NCBI RefSeq assembly: GCF_036556685.1
Contig: NZ_CP140614.1
Span: 310,001 to 374,000 of the forward strand
Length of the DNA stretch: 64,000 nt
Direction of reading: 5' to 3'
Source: Sulfurospirillum sp. 1612
GTDB lineage: Bacteria; Campylobacterota; Campylobacteria; Campylobacterales; Sulfurospirillaceae
Shown: positions 34,619 to 44,607 of the stretch, in pieces
How positions within the stretch are numbered: position 1 is the stretch's first letter
Layout of the letters: each line of letters begins with the position of its first letter
Program-made: the position numbers and the translations under genes
The notes under the pieces: generated by a model
The model's input: only the letters and a program-made list of their open reading frames with translations
Database searches by the model: none
What the model was told of the DNA's origin: nothing

Positions 34619-35875
34619 TTATTGCAAAGAACCCTTAGGAAGTTTTTTGAGTCTTGAATGATACAATGAAAACACTGATGCGGCGACTAGACATAGGGCC
34701 GAAAATCCAAAAATCACACCATAATTTCCGGTCAAATCGGTCACAATTCCTGCGATAAGGGGTCCGATGATTTGTCCCACACCGAAGAAAAGTGTGAGAA
34801 AACTGAGAATGCGTGCGGTATGTGAGGGACCAAAAAGTTCAGCACTCAATGTAGCCATAATCGAAGGAACAGCCCAGGTAGAAAACCCAAAGAGACTCGC
34901 TGAAATCAGTAGGTAAAAAGAAGGAATCGAAAAAGCCAAAAGTGCATGGGATAGGGCTTGAAACCCAAAGAGAATCCCCAGCGTCTTGCTTCTTCCAATG
35001 CGATCACTGACAATCCCAAATAGCGGACCAGAAAAAAGACTTGAGATACCAAGAACAGCCCAAAAGGTTCCCGATATATCCGTACTGACATGCCATTTTG
35101 TCACAGCAGCAGCCACGAAAAACGTCATATACATGATGGCCGTCATCCCAAATATAAAAAATAAAAATCCTGTCCTCAAAAAAGGTGCATCTGTAAAAAT
35201 CTCTTTGGTGGTGAGCGTGTCTTCTGTCGGTTTTGTTGAGGCATGAGGTGTGAAAGCTAAGAGTGTTTTTTTGGTGAAAATACCCACAGCAATAATCATG
35301 ATAGCAAAAATCCCCCAACTCACACGCCAGGCAAAAGGCAGGGTATGGTTAATAAGTGGGACAATGGCACCACTGATGATGATAGAGAGACCAATCCCCG
35401 CTACAACAATGCCCGTGGCTCGGCCTTTGATTTGTGGTGGCACGACTTGTGCGATGTAGGTCATCACCGCGATATTGGCCAATGCGCCGAAAAATCCCGT
35501 AATAATAAAAGCAATCGCGACCCAAATATAATGAGGAGCAATCGCCATAAGCAACATGCTTGCCGCTTGTGTCCATAGTGATCTTGTAATCAAGGTGGCG
35601 ACGGAGTACTTGGCATAAAAACGCGCCACTCCAAAGAGTCCAATAAAATATCCTATAAAGTTTGCACTGCCTACGATACCCGCTTGTGTGGCATTCATTC
35701 CCAGTTCCATTTGCATATTGGGTAAAATCATTCCAAAAGCAAAGCGTGCCAATCCTAAACAGGAAAAAACAATAAAAATACCTGAGACGAGCGGTCCAAG
35801 ATGATGGCGCAAACTCATGGAAAATTCGCAGAGATTGGGTTCATAGTCTTTCCTTGTGATAATGTCATCAGTCAA
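34619..35875 (-). CDS. MFS transporter, YbfB/YjiJ-like
   Basis: Twelve-helix major facilitator protein, up to 418 residues. The pattern GLARFAFGMILPNMQ in helix 1 matches the YbfB/YjiJ group. The frame starts at a TTG (35875); an ATG at 35818 (MSLRHHLG) would give 399 residues and fits family N-termini better, but neither has a clear RBS. It lies downstream of eutB on the same strand with a 106-bp gap containing a 7-bp hairpin, so it may be co-transcribed; an ethanolamine-related role is speculative. Confidence 0.75.
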   Translation of the reverse strand: MTDDIITRKDYEPNLCEFSMSLRHHLGPLVSGIFIVFSCLGLARFAFGMILPNMQMELGMNATQAGIVGSANFIGYFIGLFGVARFYAKYSVATLITRSLWTQAASMLLMAIAPHYIWVAIAFIITGFFGALANIAVMTYIAQVVPPQIKGRATGIVVAGIGLSIIISGAIVPLINHTLPFAWRVSWGIFAIMIIAVGIFTKKTLLAFTPHASTKPTEDTLTTKEIFTDAPFLRTGFLFFIFGMTAIMYMTFFVAAAVTKWHVSTDISGTFWAVLGISSLFSGPLFGIVSDRIGRSKTLGILFGFQALSHALLAFSIPSFYLLISASLFGFSTWAVPSIMATLSAELFGPSHTARILSFLTLFFGVGQIIGPLIAGIVTDLTGNYGVIFGFSALCLVAASVFSLYHSRLKKLPKGSLQ

Positions 35876-35888
35876 AGATGATAGTGTG

Positions 35889-35913
35889 AAGGCAGTATAT
35901 AGGTATCTGCCTT
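35889..35913 (-). other. Inverted repeat between eutB and MFS gene
   Basis: AAGGCAG (35889-35895) and CTGCCTT (35907-35913) pair around an eleven-base loop that is itself partly palindromic. It may be a terminator after eutB or an attenuator before the MFS gene. No T-run. Confidence 0.35.
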
Positions 35914-35981
35914 ACAAAAGAATAAGATGCTACACAGAATACCATATTATCAAAAATTCTTATATAAAAATACCAAATTAC

Positions 35982-37373
35982 TCAAAAGTTTTCTATGGAT
36001 TTGGCAAAACTTTGTGGCAATTTATCATTCAAAATGACAAGGTCTCCATCCTTAAATATTTCCATTTTTTCTAACCACGCTGCAAATTCCGGTGCGGGGT
36101 CAAGATTCAAAACACGTCTGGCATAGAGGGCATCATGAAAGGAGGTACTTTGATAATTGAGCATAATATCATCGCTTCCTGGCACTCCCATGATAAAAGT
36201 ACATCCCGCGACTCCGAGTAAGGTGAGCAAATTATCCATGTCATTTTGATCCGCTTGGGCATGATTGGTGTAACAAATATCGCAACCCATTGGAAGACCG
36301 AGTAATTTGGCGCAAAAGTGGTCTTCCAAACCTGCCCGTGTGATTTCTTTGCCATCATAAAGGTACTCAGGTCCGATAAAACCCACGACGGTATTTATCA
36401 AAAATGGATCAAAGGCTCGTGCTAAGGCATAGGCTCTGGCTTCGCAAGTTTGTTGATCAACGCCAAAGTTAGCATTGGCGGAGAGGGCGCTTCCTTGTCC
36501 GGTTTCAAAATACATGACATTGTTTCCAACAGTCCCCCGATGTAAACTAAGAGCCGCCTCTTGTGCTTCTTTTAGCAGATTTAGATTCACACCAAAGCTC
36601 GCATTGGTGGCTTCAGTCCCTCCTATGGATTGAAATACTAGATCCACGGGAGCTTTTTTTTCGATTGCCTCAATGGTGTTGGTGACATGAGTTAGGATGC
36701 AAGATTGTGTGGGAATTTCATATTTTTGAATAATCTCATCGGTCAGTTTTAAAAGTTTTGTGACTTGTTCGAGATTGTCGGTTGCGGGATTGATGCCGAT
36801 GAGGGCATCTCCGTTTCCATACAGCAATCCATCTAAAATACTCGCAGCAATCCCTTGTGCATCATCAGTAGGATGATTGGGTTGCAATCTTGTGGAGAGA
36901 TGTTTGGGCAATCCTATGGTATTTCTAAAGGCGGTGGTGACATGGCATTTTTGGGCTATCATGATAAGGTCTTGGTTACGCATGATTTTGCTCACCGCCG
37001 CGGCCATTTCTGGTGTGATACCCTTTCTGATTTGCTGCAACACTTTAGGCGTTGCGACATCACTCAAAAGCCAATTGCGAAAATCCCCGACACAAAGATG
37101 AGCAATCGGTGCAAAGGCGTCATGATCGTGAGAATCGATGATGAGTCGCGTGATTTCATCGTCCTCATAAGGGATAAGCGGCTCTTCTAAAAAGGTCTTA
37201 AGCGGGACTTCGGCGAGACACATTTGGGCGATAATGCGCTCTTGTTCCGAATGCGCACCAAGACCTGCGAGCCTGTCACCGGAGCGTTTTGGCGTAGCTT
37301 TTGCCATCAAATCGGCTAGGTTTTTAAAGGTATAACGTTGCGTGCCGTAAGTAAATTGGTACTTTTGTAGCAT
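35982..37373 (-). CDS. eutB: Ethanolamine ammonia-lyase large subunit
   Basis: 463 residues, EutB family TIM-barrel protein: GDRLAGLGAHSEQERI, GDALIGINPATDN, FQSIGGTEATN with the glutamate-containing substrate region, and CYTNHAQADQNDMDNLL near residue 365, which lines the cobalamin/substrate site. Start at ATG 37373 with GAGGAA five bases upstream; the TTG immediately before is not used. Needs adenosylcobalamin and EutC (27753-28571). Acetaldehyde-using genes are not in the window, so ethanolamine may serve mainly as nitrogen source. Confidence 0.92.
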   Translation of the reverse strand: MLQKYQFTYGTQRYTFKNLADLMAKATPKRSGDRLAGLGAHSEQERIIAQMCLAEVPLKTFLEEPLIPYEDDEITRLIIDSHDHDAFAPIAHLCVGDFRNWLLSDVATPKVLQQIRKGITPEMAAAVSKIMRNQDLIMIAQKCHVTTAFRNTIGLPKHLSTRLQPNHPTDDAQGIAASILDGLLYGNGDALIGINPATDNLEQVTKLLKLTDEIIQKYEIPTQSCILTHVTNTIEAIEKKAPVDLVFQSIGGTEATNASFGVNLNLLKEAQEAALSLHRGTVGNNVMYFETGQGSALSANANFGVDQQTCEARAYALARAFDPFLINTVVGFIGPEYLYDGKEITRAGLEDHFCAKLLGLPMGCDICYTNHAQADQNDMDNLLTLLGVAGCTFIMGVPGSDDIMLNYQSTSFHDALYARRVLNLDPAPEFAAWLEKMEIFKDGDLVILNDKLPQSFAKSIENF

Positions 37374-37448
37374 CAAAATTCCTCATGATAATCTTTGAGT
37401 TATTTTACCACATTATGGCGCTGTTGCACGATGATGAAAGCGTATGAA

Positions 37449-38630
37449 TTAGCCTTCTTGTGTTTTGATAAGGGGGTTTTTAAATATTTTGCTATACATA
37501 ATCGTACACAATGATAAAAGACCCAAGATCAAAAGCTGCAATGTGACAAAATCCCAACCGCCTTTTTCCCAGCACCATACCCCTATAAAAGTTCCAAAGG
37601 CACCCCCGACAAACATCGAAGACATATAAGCGGTATTGATTCTGCTGTGAGCACGCTCATCGAGTGTGTAAATTTGCGCCAAATTGGTGATTTGAATCGC
37701 TTGAAATCCAACATCAAGCAAGATTGTGGCGATGATAAAAGCCCAGAGACTTGATTCAAAATAGCGAATAGCCAAAATGCTGATGAGAATCAACACGATA
37801 GCGATGAGCTTGGTAAAGCTCGCATCAAATCGATCGGCCAGTTTGCCAATTTGCGGTGCTAACACGACGCCAGTAATCGCTAAAATCCCAAATAAGCCGA
37901 TGATATCACTACCATAATGAAAAGGCGCTAGGGAGAGTTTGAATGTCAAAGTCGTCCAAAACGAACAAAAAATCCCAAAAGCGAGTGTGATAAGCAATGT
38001 GTTGCGTCGCAGGAGTGAAAACCGCTCTAATTGTAAAATCGAGGATTTCAAAAGAGAGAGATAACTTTTGGTAAAATGCGATTCCATATTGGGGAGCGTT
38101 TTATAAATAGCGAGCATACAAAGGGTGACTAAAATCGCTGAGAGTCCAAAAACATAGTGCCAATTATCAAACCAATCACTGATATAGCCACTGAGTGTTC
38201 TTGCTAATAAAATACCAGCTAAAAGACCGCTAAAAATCGTCCCAACTGTTTTGCCTCTTTCTTTAGGACTCATCGCAGCAGCCATGGGAATAATCACTTG
38301 TGCAGCAGCAGCAAAAGCTCCGAGTAAGAGACTTAGGGCATACAAAATATAAATATTTTCACTGATAGCAAGACCTATCAATGTCAGTGCTGAGAGGAGG
38401 TGTAAGATAATGATTAACTTTTTGCGGTCCATCTTGTCACCTAAGGGACTGACAAAAAAAAGACCCAACCCATAGCCTGCTTGTGAGAAAGTCGGAAGAT
38501 TTCCTACTGCAAGGTGACTGACATGTAAATCCTGTGCAATGGTATTTAAAATCGGTTGATTATAATATATATTTGCGACATTAACGCCAGCAGCAATTGA
38601 CATTACCGTGAGTTGTTTTTGCGTGATCAT
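37449..38630 (-). CDS. MFS transporter, DHA1-like
   Basis: Twelve-helix major facilitator protein of 393 residues from ATG 38630, which has a good RBS (AAGGAA). A longer frame upstream (to 38753) crosses the divergent promoter region and is rejected. The loop 2-3 signature GDKMDRKKLI is present. Likely a drug or metabolite exporter of the AraJ/YnfM kind. Divergent from the PhnA/YjdM gene. Confidence 0.78.
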   Translation of the reverse strand: MITQKQLTVMSIAAGVNVANIYYNQPILNTIAQDLHVSHLAVGNLPTFSQAGYGLGLFFVSPLGDKMDRKKLIIILHLLSALTLIGLAISENIYILYALSLLLGAFAAAAQVIIPMAAAMSPKERGKTVGTIFSGLLAGILLARTLSGYISDWFDNWHYVFGLSAILVTLCMLAIYKTLPNMESHFTKSYLSLLKSSILQLERFSLLRRNTLLITLAFGIFCSFWTTLTFKLSLAPFHYGSDIIGLFGILAITGVVLAPQIGKLADRFDASFTKLIAIVLILISILAIRYFESSLWAFIIATILLDVGFQAIQITNLAQIYTLDERAHSRINTAYMSSMFVGGAFGTFIGVWCWEKGGWDFVTLQLLILGLLSLCTIMYSKIFKNPLIKTQEG

Positions 38631-38736
38631 GATATTCCTTGTAAACCTAATATGAAATAGTATCAAAAATTCTCTCATTTTGATAACAATGCTAACTAAA
38701 ATTTTCTCTCGCTTTGTATAAAAAGTAATTTTTGAA

Positions 38737-38742
38737 TATAAT
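38737..38742 (+). promoter_or_regulatory. -10 box of the yjdM gene
   Basis: TATAAT preceded by TTTTTGAA, matching the T-rich block ending in G that precedes -10 boxes in Campylobacter sigma-70 promoters. It is 28 bases before the start codon. Confidence 0.6.
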
Positions 38743-38769
38743 GCGGACATCAAAATGATAAGGAATGCT

Positions 38770-39111
38770 ATGGAATCGTTACCAAATTGCCCAAAATGTC
38801 ACAGTGAATATACCTATGAGGATGGAGATTTGTTGGTGTGTCCAGAATGTGGATATGAGTGGAATAAAACGCAAGAGACTGAAGATGAGGAGTTTACAGT
38901 CAAAGATTCAAATGGTGCCACATTACGCAGTGGTGATGATGTGACTATCATCAAAGATCTTAAAATCAAGGGGAGTTCTTCTGTCATCAAAGTCGGTACA
39001 AAAATCAAAAATATCAAATTAGTTGAGAGTGCGGATGACCACAATATCGATTGCAGAATTTCAGGAGTTGGAGCGATTAAAATCACTCCAAAATTTGTCA
39101 AAAAATCTTAA
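38770..39111 (+). CDS. yjdM: YjdM/PhnA family zinc-ribbon protein
   Basis: 113 residues. N-terminal zinc ribbon CPKC ... CPEC within [22 protein letters not shown], then the PhnA core domain ([25 protein letters not shown]). This matches E. coli YjdM (older name PhnA), whose biochemical role is not settled. Start at ATG 38770 with AAGGA before it; the ATG five codons upstream lacks an RBS. Confidence 0.88.
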   Translation: MESLPNCPKCHSEYTYEDGDLLVCPECGYEWNKTQETEDEEFTVKDSNGATLRSGDDVTIIKDLKIKGSSSVIKVGTKIKNIKLVESADDHNIDCRISGVGAIKITPKFVKKS

Positions 39112-39139
39112 AATATAAGAGTCTTTCGACTCTTATATT
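39112..39139. terminator. Bidirectional terminator, perfect 12-bp stem
   Basis: Arms 39112-39123 and 39128-39139 are exact complements with a TTTC loop. It starts right after the yjdM stop and ends in the stop codon of the convergent peroxiredoxin gene; AT-rich arms give T-rich tails on both strands. Confidence 0.85.
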
Positions 39140-39752
39140 ATGATAAAATCTCTTCGATTGTGATGTAATCACCGACACGACCGGTCATCTTTTCGACATC
39201 GGTATTAACTGGAAGTGTTTTTTTACCAGGTACCCAACCCGCAGGGCAGACTTCACCCGTTTTAGTAGCATGTTGCCATGCGCTTACTTGTCGCAAGAAT
39301 TCATTGACATTTCTACCTACTGATGGTGCTTGTACTTCTTGGGCTACAACAACACCGTCTGGATTAATCAAAAATCTACCACGAAGTGCTTGACCTTCTC
39401 CTTCAATCATCACACCAAATGCACGACTGACCGTACCGGTTGGGTCTGCGCCGATTGTCAATTTCAATCCTTTTAGTAATGGTTCTGTTTCGACAAATCT
39501 TTTGTGTGAAAATTTGGTATCAGTTGAAACTGCTAATATCTCAACACCCATTTCTTGAAATTCATCATATTTTGCATTCATAGCGGCAATTTCTGTAGGG
39601 CATACAAATGTAAAGTCTGCTGGGTAAAAGCATACAACATGCCATTTGCCTTTGTAATCATCACTGTTTACGGTTGTGTAATGTCCTGTTTTTGCATCAT
39701 ATGCATCCATCTTAAATTCTGGTACTTGTCTTAATACTAAACTTGAGCTCAT
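39138..39752 (-). CDS. 2-Cys peroxiredoxin (AhpC/Prx type)
   Basis: 204 residues from the ATG at 39752: typical 2-Cys peroxiredoxin with peroxidatic cysteine in FYPADFTFVCPTE and resolving cysteine in GEVCPAGW. It reduces hydrogen peroxide and organic hydroperoxides in the cytoplasm. ATG 39752 has GAGG eight bases upstream and matches family length. The frame continues upstream to a second ATG (39836) that also has a good RBS (AAAGGA) and would add an acidic, Glu/Asn/Thr-rich 28-residue extension; both products may be made. Confidence 0.9.
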   Translation of the reverse strand: MSSSLVLRQVPEFKMDAYDAKTGHYTTVNSDDYKGKWHVVCFYPADFTFVCPTEIAAMNAKYDEFQEMGVEILAVSTDTKFSHKRFVETEPLLKGLKLTIGADPTGTVSRAFGVMIEGEGQALRGRFLINPDGVVVAQEVQAPSVGRNVNEFLRQVSAWQHATKTGEVCPAGWVPGKKTLPVNTDVEKMTGRVGDYITIEEILS

Positions 39753-40082
39753 GTTTTTTTCCTCTTTTTTTATATTTTCTGTTGTCGTGTTCTCTTGCTG
39801 TTCATCAGCAATAACTTCAAGTGTGTCACATGCCATTTCATGTCCTTTCATCTAGTTGATAATATTTTCCAACTGAGAAATTATCTCACAATTATACTTA
39901 AAAGAAAATTAATTAATTGCAAAAAATTACTATTTAGATGATAATTTACAAAAATAACTAAAAAAACCTATAATTATCAATCTTAACATCTTTATATGAA
40001 TTATCATGATAGAAAGTCGCAGGGGTTGACGATATTGTGATATAAAGGATAAAATATAAAAAATATTATAAGGAAATGACTG

Positions 40083-41441
40083 ATGCACGAAAATCCAAAT
40101 CAAATATACCTTCCTTGGGAACGGTTTTTTAGAGCCAAGATTCACTCTCCTTTTGAGGCTTTTTTACATGCACAAATGACCAGTGGTGCGATCTTAATGT
40201 TGATGACCGTGGTTGCTTTGTTGTGGATTAATTCACCCTTAGCTGAGATTTACGAGCATATTTTGCACACGCATATTACGCTCAGTATCGGATCATTTAC
40301 CTTAGATCATGATGTACATTTTTGGGTCAATGATGGTTTGATGACGCTCTTTTTCTTTCTGGTGGGGCTTGAAATCAAGCGAGAGATACTCGTAGGGGAA
40401 TTATCTGATATCAAAGTTTCTATCTTACCGATACTCGCTGCGATTGGTGGGATGATTATTCCGGCCATTATCTTCCAAATCATCACCAATGGACAAGAAG
40501 GAAGTGAAGGCTGGGGAATTCCGATGGCTACGGATATTGCATTTGCGGTGAGTGTGATTGTATTGTTGGGAAATCGTGTCTCAAAACAGTTGGTGACTTT
40601 TTTGGTTGCATTGGCCATTGTTGATGACCTGGGTGCGGTGAGTGTGATTGCAATCTTTTATACGGCACAAATTAATATGATGGCATTGATGATTGCTATT
40701 GGTTTGTTTTTCGTACTCATTGTCTTTAACCGTTTTGGTATTCGTTCCGCATTACCGTATGGTATTGTGGGAGTATTTATTTGGTTTTTTATGTTGGAAT
40801 CTGGCGTTCATGCGACTATTGCTGGCGTTTTGGTGGCGATGACGATACCTTCTTTACCAAAATTCAATCCCAAACTCTTTTCGCAACCTATGAAAAAGAT
40901 GCTGGATGATTTTTGTGACTATCCGATTGGCGATGATTTTGTTTTAAAAGATGAGCAAAAAATCATCGTCAAAAAGATGAAACAAAAAATTATCGGGGTA
41001 GAAGCTCCTTTGAACCGATATGAAAATGCATTGCATTTGCCAATAGGGTTGATGATTATTCCATTGTTTGCCCTCATCAATGCGGGAATCCCCATCGATT
41101 TTTCATCTTTGGGCATGCTCTTGGGTCAACCGGTGAGTCTGGGCATCATCTTTGGTTTGGTTGTCGGAAAGGTAATCGGTATCTTTGGAGTCTCATGGCT
41201 AGCGATAAAATTGGGCATTGCAAAATTGCCTGAAAATGCAACAATCAGTCAACTTTTTGGTGTCTCTTTCTTGGGAGGTATTGGATTTACGATGAGTATT
41301 TTCGTCGCTGATTTGGCATATTCAACCAACCCAGCACTTTTGGTTCAATCCAAAACCGCAATTTTGAGCGCTTCTGTATTGGCAGGATTGATAGGATATT
41401 TTTGGTTGCGATTTGTCGCACACAAAAAGCAAAAAGACTAA
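40083..41441 (+). CDS. nhaA: Na+/H+ antiporter NhaA
   Basis: 452 residues, longer than E. coli NhaA (388) because of a hydrophilic central loop (about residues 265-320). The two adjacent aspartates of the ion site are in VALAIVDDLGAV, and the family sequence WINSPLAEIYEH and GLEIKREILVGEL is present. Exports Na+ in exchange for protons at the inner membrane. RBS AAGGAA. Monocistronic. Confidence 0.93.
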   Translation: MHENPNQIYLPWERFFRAKIHSPFEAFLHAQMTSGAILMLMTVVALLWINSPLAEIYEHILHTHITLSIGSFTLDHDVHFWVNDGLMTLFFFLVGLEIKREILVGELSDIKVSILPILAAIGGMIIPAIIFQIITNGQEGSEGWGIPMATDIAFAVSVIVLLGNRVSKQLVTFLVALAIVDDLGAVSVIAIFYTAQINMMALMIAIGLFFVLIVFNRFGIRSALPYGIVGVFIWFFMLESGVHATIAGVLVAMTIPSLPKFNPKLFSQPMKKMLDDFCDYPIGDDFVLKDEQKIIVKKMKQKIIGVEAPLNRYENALHLPIGLMIIPLFALINAGIPIDFSSLGMLLGQPVSLGIIFGLVVGKVIGIFGVSWLAIKLGIAKLPENATISQLFGVSFLGGIGFTMSIFVADLAYSTNPALLVQSKTAILSASVLAGLIGYFWLRFVAHKKQKD

Positions 41442-41618
41442 AAGAGCATAACACTTGAAGACTACAAAGGGGTATAATACTTTTTGAATCAATGATGAAA
41501 CTTAAAATATAGATTCAAGTCAATATTTTATTTTATTCAAATATTAATATGCAATAATTTCGCATTTGATAGGTATTCCTACCCCTCATCATGATTGATA
41601 ATAGTATAAAGGTATTAT

Positions 41619-42794
41619 GTGAAAAGAACTGAAAATCGAGCCTATTTGATTGTATTATTGGCTATTTTATCTTCGGTGGCACCCATTGGCACCGATACGT
41701 ATATCCCCTCAATTCCTAATATTGCCAAAGTGTTTCATGTCAGTATCCAAGAGATTGAGTTGACACTGTCTATCTTTTTGATAGGATTTTCTATCGGTCA
41801 AATATTTGGTGGACCGCTTTCTGATCGATATGGGAGAAGAAAAAGCTCTATCGTGGGATTGCTTGGATTTAGTGTGGTGAGTCTGCTGATTGTGTTTAGC
41901 ACTTCGATTTATGAATTGTGGATTTATCGTTTTATTGAAGCATTTTTTGGAGGGATTGTCGTGGTCAATGGCTCTGCTGCTGTTCGAGACCGATTTCACG
42001 GTGAAGAAGCCGCAGAAGTATTTTCTCTCATTGGTACTGTGAGAAGTCTCGCTCCACTCATCGCTCCGGCAATTGGGTCATTTATCATCCACTTTTTTTC
42101 ATGGAAAGCGGTTTTTATCTTTTTGAGCGCGTACTCTGCGATTGTGGCTTTTATGGTATGGCGCAGTTTACATGAGAGTTTTACGTACCAAAAACAAGAA
42201 ATCCTCAAATCATATCTGGGTGTCTTGACGCACAAAACCGCAATGAAAGCGATGCTCGTACTCTCCTTTAGTTTCTCAGGCATGTTTATTTTGATTTCAA
42301 AATCACCTTTTATTTATATTGAGTATTTTCATATAAGCACGGATGAATTTCCCCTCTTTTTTGGATTTAATTTTGTAGTACTGATTGGGATGATCAAAGT
42401 CAATCTCATGCTGTTGAAACATTATAAGGCCGTACAGCTCATCATATTTGCTATTTTGATTCAAATCTTAGCCGCTGGGTTGTTGATGCTGAGTTATAAA
42501 GGCATCAATTTGATGACGGCGATGATGCTAATCGCGACGTATATGAGCATGATGGCCTTTATTTTTGGGAATTGTATGGCCTTAGCGTTGGAGCATTTTT
42601 CCAAAAATGCGGGAGTAGCCTCATCGGTCGTGGGTGTTTTACAATTTGGTGTCGGCGCTTTAATCTCTTCACTGGCATTGATGTATCATAATGATGATTT
42701 GCTACCTATTGGTGTGAGCATTGGCATCGTATCGTGTGTTTCATTGCTTTTGATTCTATCCTATCCACGAGGCAAAGAGACACAATTGGCTTAA
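41619..42794 (+). CDS. MFS multidrug transporter, Bcr/CflA type
   Basis: 391 residues, twelve helices. GTDTYIPSIPNI in helix 1, GGPLSDRYGRRKSS in loop 2-3 and the WRSLHESF region are typical of the Bcr/CflA drug-resistance group. GTG start preceded by AAAGG. Substrate unknown. Confidence 0.82.
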   Translation: MKRTENRAYLIVLLAILSSVAPIGTDTYIPSIPNIAKVFHVSIQEIELTLSIFLIGFSIGQIFGGPLSDRYGRRKSSIVGLLGFSVVSLLIVFSTSIYELWIYRFIEAFFGGIVVVNGSAAVRDRFHGEEAAEVFSLIGTVRSLAPLIAPAIGSFIIHFFSWKAVFIFLSAYSAIVAFMVWRSLHESFTYQKQEILKSYLGVLTHKTAMKAMLVLSFSFSGMFILISKSPFIYIEYFHISTDEFPLFFGFNFVVLIGMIKVNLMLLKHYKAVQLIIFAILIQILAAGLLMLSYKGINLMTAMMLIATYMSMMAFIFGNCMALALEHFSKNAGVASSVVGVLQFGVGALISSLALMYHNDDLLPIGVSIGIVSCVSLLLILSYPRGKETQLA

Positions 42795-42857
42795 TGTTGT
42801 CTTTTTACAAGTTTTGACATTTGCGATATAATACACCAAATCAATTTTAGGTGCATC

Positions 42858-43295
42858 ATGATAAAAAAAGAAAAGCCAACATGGTATATTGTAACATTCC
42901 ATATCATCATGACGGCAATCATTTTCCCATTTTTTGGCCTTTTGGCGGGATATTTTCTGATTAAGTTTTTTGGCAATATGTTGCAAAGTGGGACGCTTGT
43001 GATCATCAAAGATATCATCAGTATTGGATTTTTCTTTTTGGGTGTTATGTATTCGCTTATTTATATTGACAAGAAAATACTTATTAAGAAGCCATTAAAT
43101 TGTTCAAAAAATGCTATATTGATGTTTACGATTTTGATTCTTTATGTATGGAGTGTTCATATTGCCAACAATCCCAATACCATCGCTATGGTTTATAATA
43201 CGTTATTTTACGGTATTATTTTCTTGATTTTTTTTATCATGACACGGCAATATTTCACAAAATTGGCTCAAAATTCTAAAGATAGCGGAAAATAA
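42858..43295 (+). CDS. Small four-helix membrane protein, unknown
   Basis: 145 residues with about four hydrophobic segments and basic ends; no family recognised. A GATATAAT -10 box lies at about 42825-42832, giving a short leader, so it has its own promoter. Followed 45 bases later by the helicase gene on the same strand. Confidence 0.65.
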   Translation: MIKKEKPTWYIVTFHIIMTAIIFPFFGLLAGYFLIKFFGNMLQSGTLVIIKDIISIGFFFLGVMYSLIYIDKKILIKKPLNCSKNAILMFTILILYVWSVHIANNPNTIAMVYNTLFYGIIFLIFFIMTRQYFTKLAQNSKDSGK

Positions 43296-43340
43296 AGCAA
43301 AACGTCGTCACCTATATCCATCAAACAAGGAATCCATCAG

Positions 43341-44588
43341 ATGTCATTTTCAATGTTTAATCTCTCGCGTCCTTTGACGCAGGCACTCTCTCATCATGCG
43401 TACATCACACCAACGCCCATACAAAAAGCAGTGATTCCTCTCATACTAAAAGGCAAAGACCTCCTCGCGCAAGCTCAAACAGGAAGTGGCAAGAGCGCAA
43501 GTTTTGTCGTGCCTATTTTAGAGAGATGGTCCTGGCAAATAGGGGAAGGAAAGCCAAAAATTTATGGGCTAGTCTTAACACCTACGCGAGAATTGACATT
43601 GCAAGTGGCGCAAACATTTGAGACTTTAGGTGCTTGCTTTGCTCGTACACCCAAGGTCGTGAGTTTGATTGGTGGAGAGCAAATTGGGGCTCAACTCTAT
43701 GCCGTGCAACAAGGGTGTGATATTGTCGTAGCCACATCGGGACGGTTACTTGATGTGATAAGTAAAAAGCAGATGAATCTAAATCATGTGAAATTTTTCG
43801 TACTCGATGAAGCAGACAGGATGCTCGATGAAGGATTTGTACAAGAGCTTGGACTTGTCCTCAACGCCTTGCCAAAAACGCGACAAAATCTTCTATTTTC
43901 AGCAACCTATCCACCAAAAATTCAAAATATCGCTTCTAAGATAACGCAATCTCCGGTCATGGTGACGATTCAAGATGAAACGCCGACTGTAGCCAATATA
44001 ACACAACGCATGATTTGTGTCAATCGCGAAAATCGGGGACCGCTGTTGCGTCATCTACTCAAAGCCAATCCATGGAAATTGACTTTGGTTTTCATGGCCA
44101 ATAAAAGAGCAACTGATAATATTGCAGTAAAATTTCGCAAACATGGCATCGCCGCTTTGTCATTCCATGGTGACCTAGACCAAGAGGAGCGCAATCTCAC
44201 CCTTTCAGATTTTAAAGCCAAAAAAATTCGCGTTCTCTTTGCCACAGACATTGCTGCACGGGGTTTGGATATTGAGGATATTGATTGTGTCATAAACTTC
44301 GACGTGCCACGTGCGCCGGCTGATTATATCCATCGCATCGGACGCAGTGCGCGTGCTGGAAAATCTGGGATGGCCATCTCCTTTGTGGGATTGGAGGACC
44401 AAGAACATTTTGCATTGATTCAAAAAAAATGTGAGATTCATCTTTTGCCAGAGCACATTGTAGGGTTTGAGCGCGTGGGAGAGCCTTTAATGCGCCAAAA
44501 AGGTAGCGCTCCCATCAAAGGCAAGCGAAAAAGCAAAAAAGATAAAGCCAAAGAGCGTGCCGCAGAAGAGGGAAAAACACGAGATTAA
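43341..44588 (+). CDS. rhlE: DEAD-box RNA helicase, RhlE type
   Basis: 415 residues with all helicase motifs: Q motif, AQTGSGKSA (I), PTRELTLQV (Ia), LDEADRMLDEG (II), SATYPP (III), FATDIAARGLDIE (V) and HRIGRSARAGK (VI). A basic Lys/Arg-rich tail (RKSKKDKAKERAAEEGK) follows, as in RhlE proteins. Probably acts in ribosome assembly or cold-condition RNA turnover. RBS AAGGAA. Confidence 0.88.
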   Translation: MSFSMFNLSRPLTQALSHHAYITPTPIQKAVIPLILKGKDLLAQAQTGSGKSASFVVPILERWSWQIGEGKPKIYGLVLTPTRELTLQVAQTFETLGACFARTPKVVSLIGGEQIGAQLYAVQQGCDIVVATSGRLLDVISKKQMNLNHVKFFVLDEADRMLDEGFVQELGLVLNALPKTRQNLLFSATYPPKIQNIASKITQSPVMVTIQDETPTVANITQRMICVNRENRGPLLRHLLKANPWKLTLVFMANKRATDNIAVKFRKHGIAALSFHGDLDQEERNLTLSDFKAKKIRVLFATDIAARGLDIEDIDCVINFDVPRAPADYIHRIGRSARAGKSGMAISFVGLEDQEHFALIQKKCEIHLLPEHIVGFERVGEPLMRQKGSAPIKGKRKSKKDKAKERAAEEGKTRD

Positions 44589-44607
44589 TAGGTCTCTTTG
44601 TCGCTTT

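Noticed and set aside
35004-35578. Several open frames on both strands within the YbfB-like gene
   Set aside because: They overlap a full twelve-helix MFS protein and have unlikely amino-acid composition.
37377-37448. Small RNA or tRNA between eutB and the MFS gene
   Set aside because: No cloverleaf or strong hairpin seen in this 72-base gap.
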